Source: Deltaproteobacteria bacterium
GTDB taxonomy: Bacteria > Myxococcota_A > UBA9160 > UBA4427
DNA: 49,105 nucleotides
Assembly: GCA_029261835.1 (NCBI GenBank)
Contig: JAJDAO010000094.1
Location: 1-49,105 of the forward strand
Direction: 5' to 3'
Shown: one piece after another, positions 48,953 through 49,105 of the stretch
How positions within the stretch are numbered: the first letter of the stretch is position 1
Layout of the letters: every line of letters begins with the position of its first letter
The notes under the pieces: generated by a model
Told to the model about the DNA's origin: nothing
Databases searched by the model: none
What the model saw: the letters and a program-made list of their open reading frames with translations, nothing else
Made by a program: the position numbers and the translations under genes

Positions 48953-49105
48953 CTAGGAGCCTGACCCAAGACTGGGTGGTGCGGCCCAGACGTCAAGACG
49001 CCCCGCTGGCCAGGCGCGCGAGGGAGGCATAGCCGTAGCTACGGTGACCGAGCGCAACGCAGCCAGCGGGGATGGATGGGCGGCTGGACGCGCTGCCCAG
49101 TCTTG
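48953..49105. repeat. Palindromic dispersed repeat element, copy B (right end cut by window end)
   Basis: Begins with CTAGGAGCCTGAC (48953-48965). Outer arms CAAGACTGGG (48967-48976) and CCCAGTCTTG (49096-49105) are perfectly complementary. Inner arms CCCCGCTGGC (49001-49010) and GCCAGCGGGG (49062-49071) are perfect. A 12-bp palindrome CCGTAGCTACGG (49033-49044) sits at the centre. The segment 49056-49079 matches 81-104 of copy A with one mismatch. The whole could fold into a long stem in RNA or single-stranded DNA. It follows cca by 43 bp and contains no gene. Confidence 0.75.

Noticed and set aside
48953..49105. Integron attC site
   Set aside because: Palindromic like attC but lacks the RYYYAAC/GTTRRRY core pair, and the nearby recombinase is Xer-type without the IntI insertion.

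Overview
The window is a gene-dense, GC-rich stretch of a Gram-negative bacterial chromosome. LptD, LapA/LapB, an AMIN-domain amidase, a Myxococcus-like type IV pilin under a sigma-54 promoter, an exosortase, PilZ and GGDEF proteins and a Ser/Thr kinase together suggest a deltaproteobacterial lineage in the broad sense (Myxococcota or Desulfobacterota-like). This is inferred from gene content, not from a phylogeny. I see no rRNA, tRNA, CRISPR, phage or transposase gene.

Layout. 1-144: a palindromic repeat element (copy A). 152-7154: mostly minus-strand genes (sirtuin, AcoX/NAD-kinase-like protein, POT transporter, Ser/Thr kinase fused to a cyclic-nucleotide domain, small membrane protein), with an orphan cheB on plus. 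7255-12366: greB, an exported protein, a CvpA-family protein, a DUF502 protein, a sulfotransferase and a PilZ/cyclic-nucleotide fusion. 12580-19723: exosortase, queG, a methyltransferase/GDPD pair, a dCTP-deaminase-like gene, dtd, a small exported protein, a CcdA/TlpA thiol-redox pair and a Crp-like regulator. 19796-29038: lptD, then a complete trpEGDCFBA cluster behind a recognisable sigma-70 promoter. 29205-32737: pilA with its own sigma-54 promoter and terminator, an FHA protein, coaE and a diguanylate cyclase. 33039-38384: pheA-hisC-tyrA-rpsA, then ihfB after a strong hairpin. 38416-48909: lapA-lapB-mutS-amidase-glnD-xer-cca, every junction a 4-bp start/stop overlap. 48953-49105: a second copy (B) of the palindromic repeat, cut by the window end.

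How the genes work together. Two aromatic amino acid units (trp and pheA-hisC-tyrA) make Trp, Phe and Tyr. lptD, lapAB, the amidase and the CvpA-like protein serve the envelope. rpsA-ihfB-lapA-lapB keeps the order known from E. coli. Three differently built cyclic-nucleotide-binding proteins, a PilZ domain with intact c-di-GMP motifs, a GGDEF cyclase, CheB, FHA and a kinase point to rich second-messenger and phosphorylation signalling.

The strongest unexplained signal is the repeat family. Copies A and B at the two ends share a nearly identical 24-bp segment, an imperfect-palindrome layout and mirror-image outer ends. A solo copy of the outer end supplies the stop codon of a small gene at 6828. 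Both window ends fall inside the repeat, so this may be a whole contig broken at a multicopy element.
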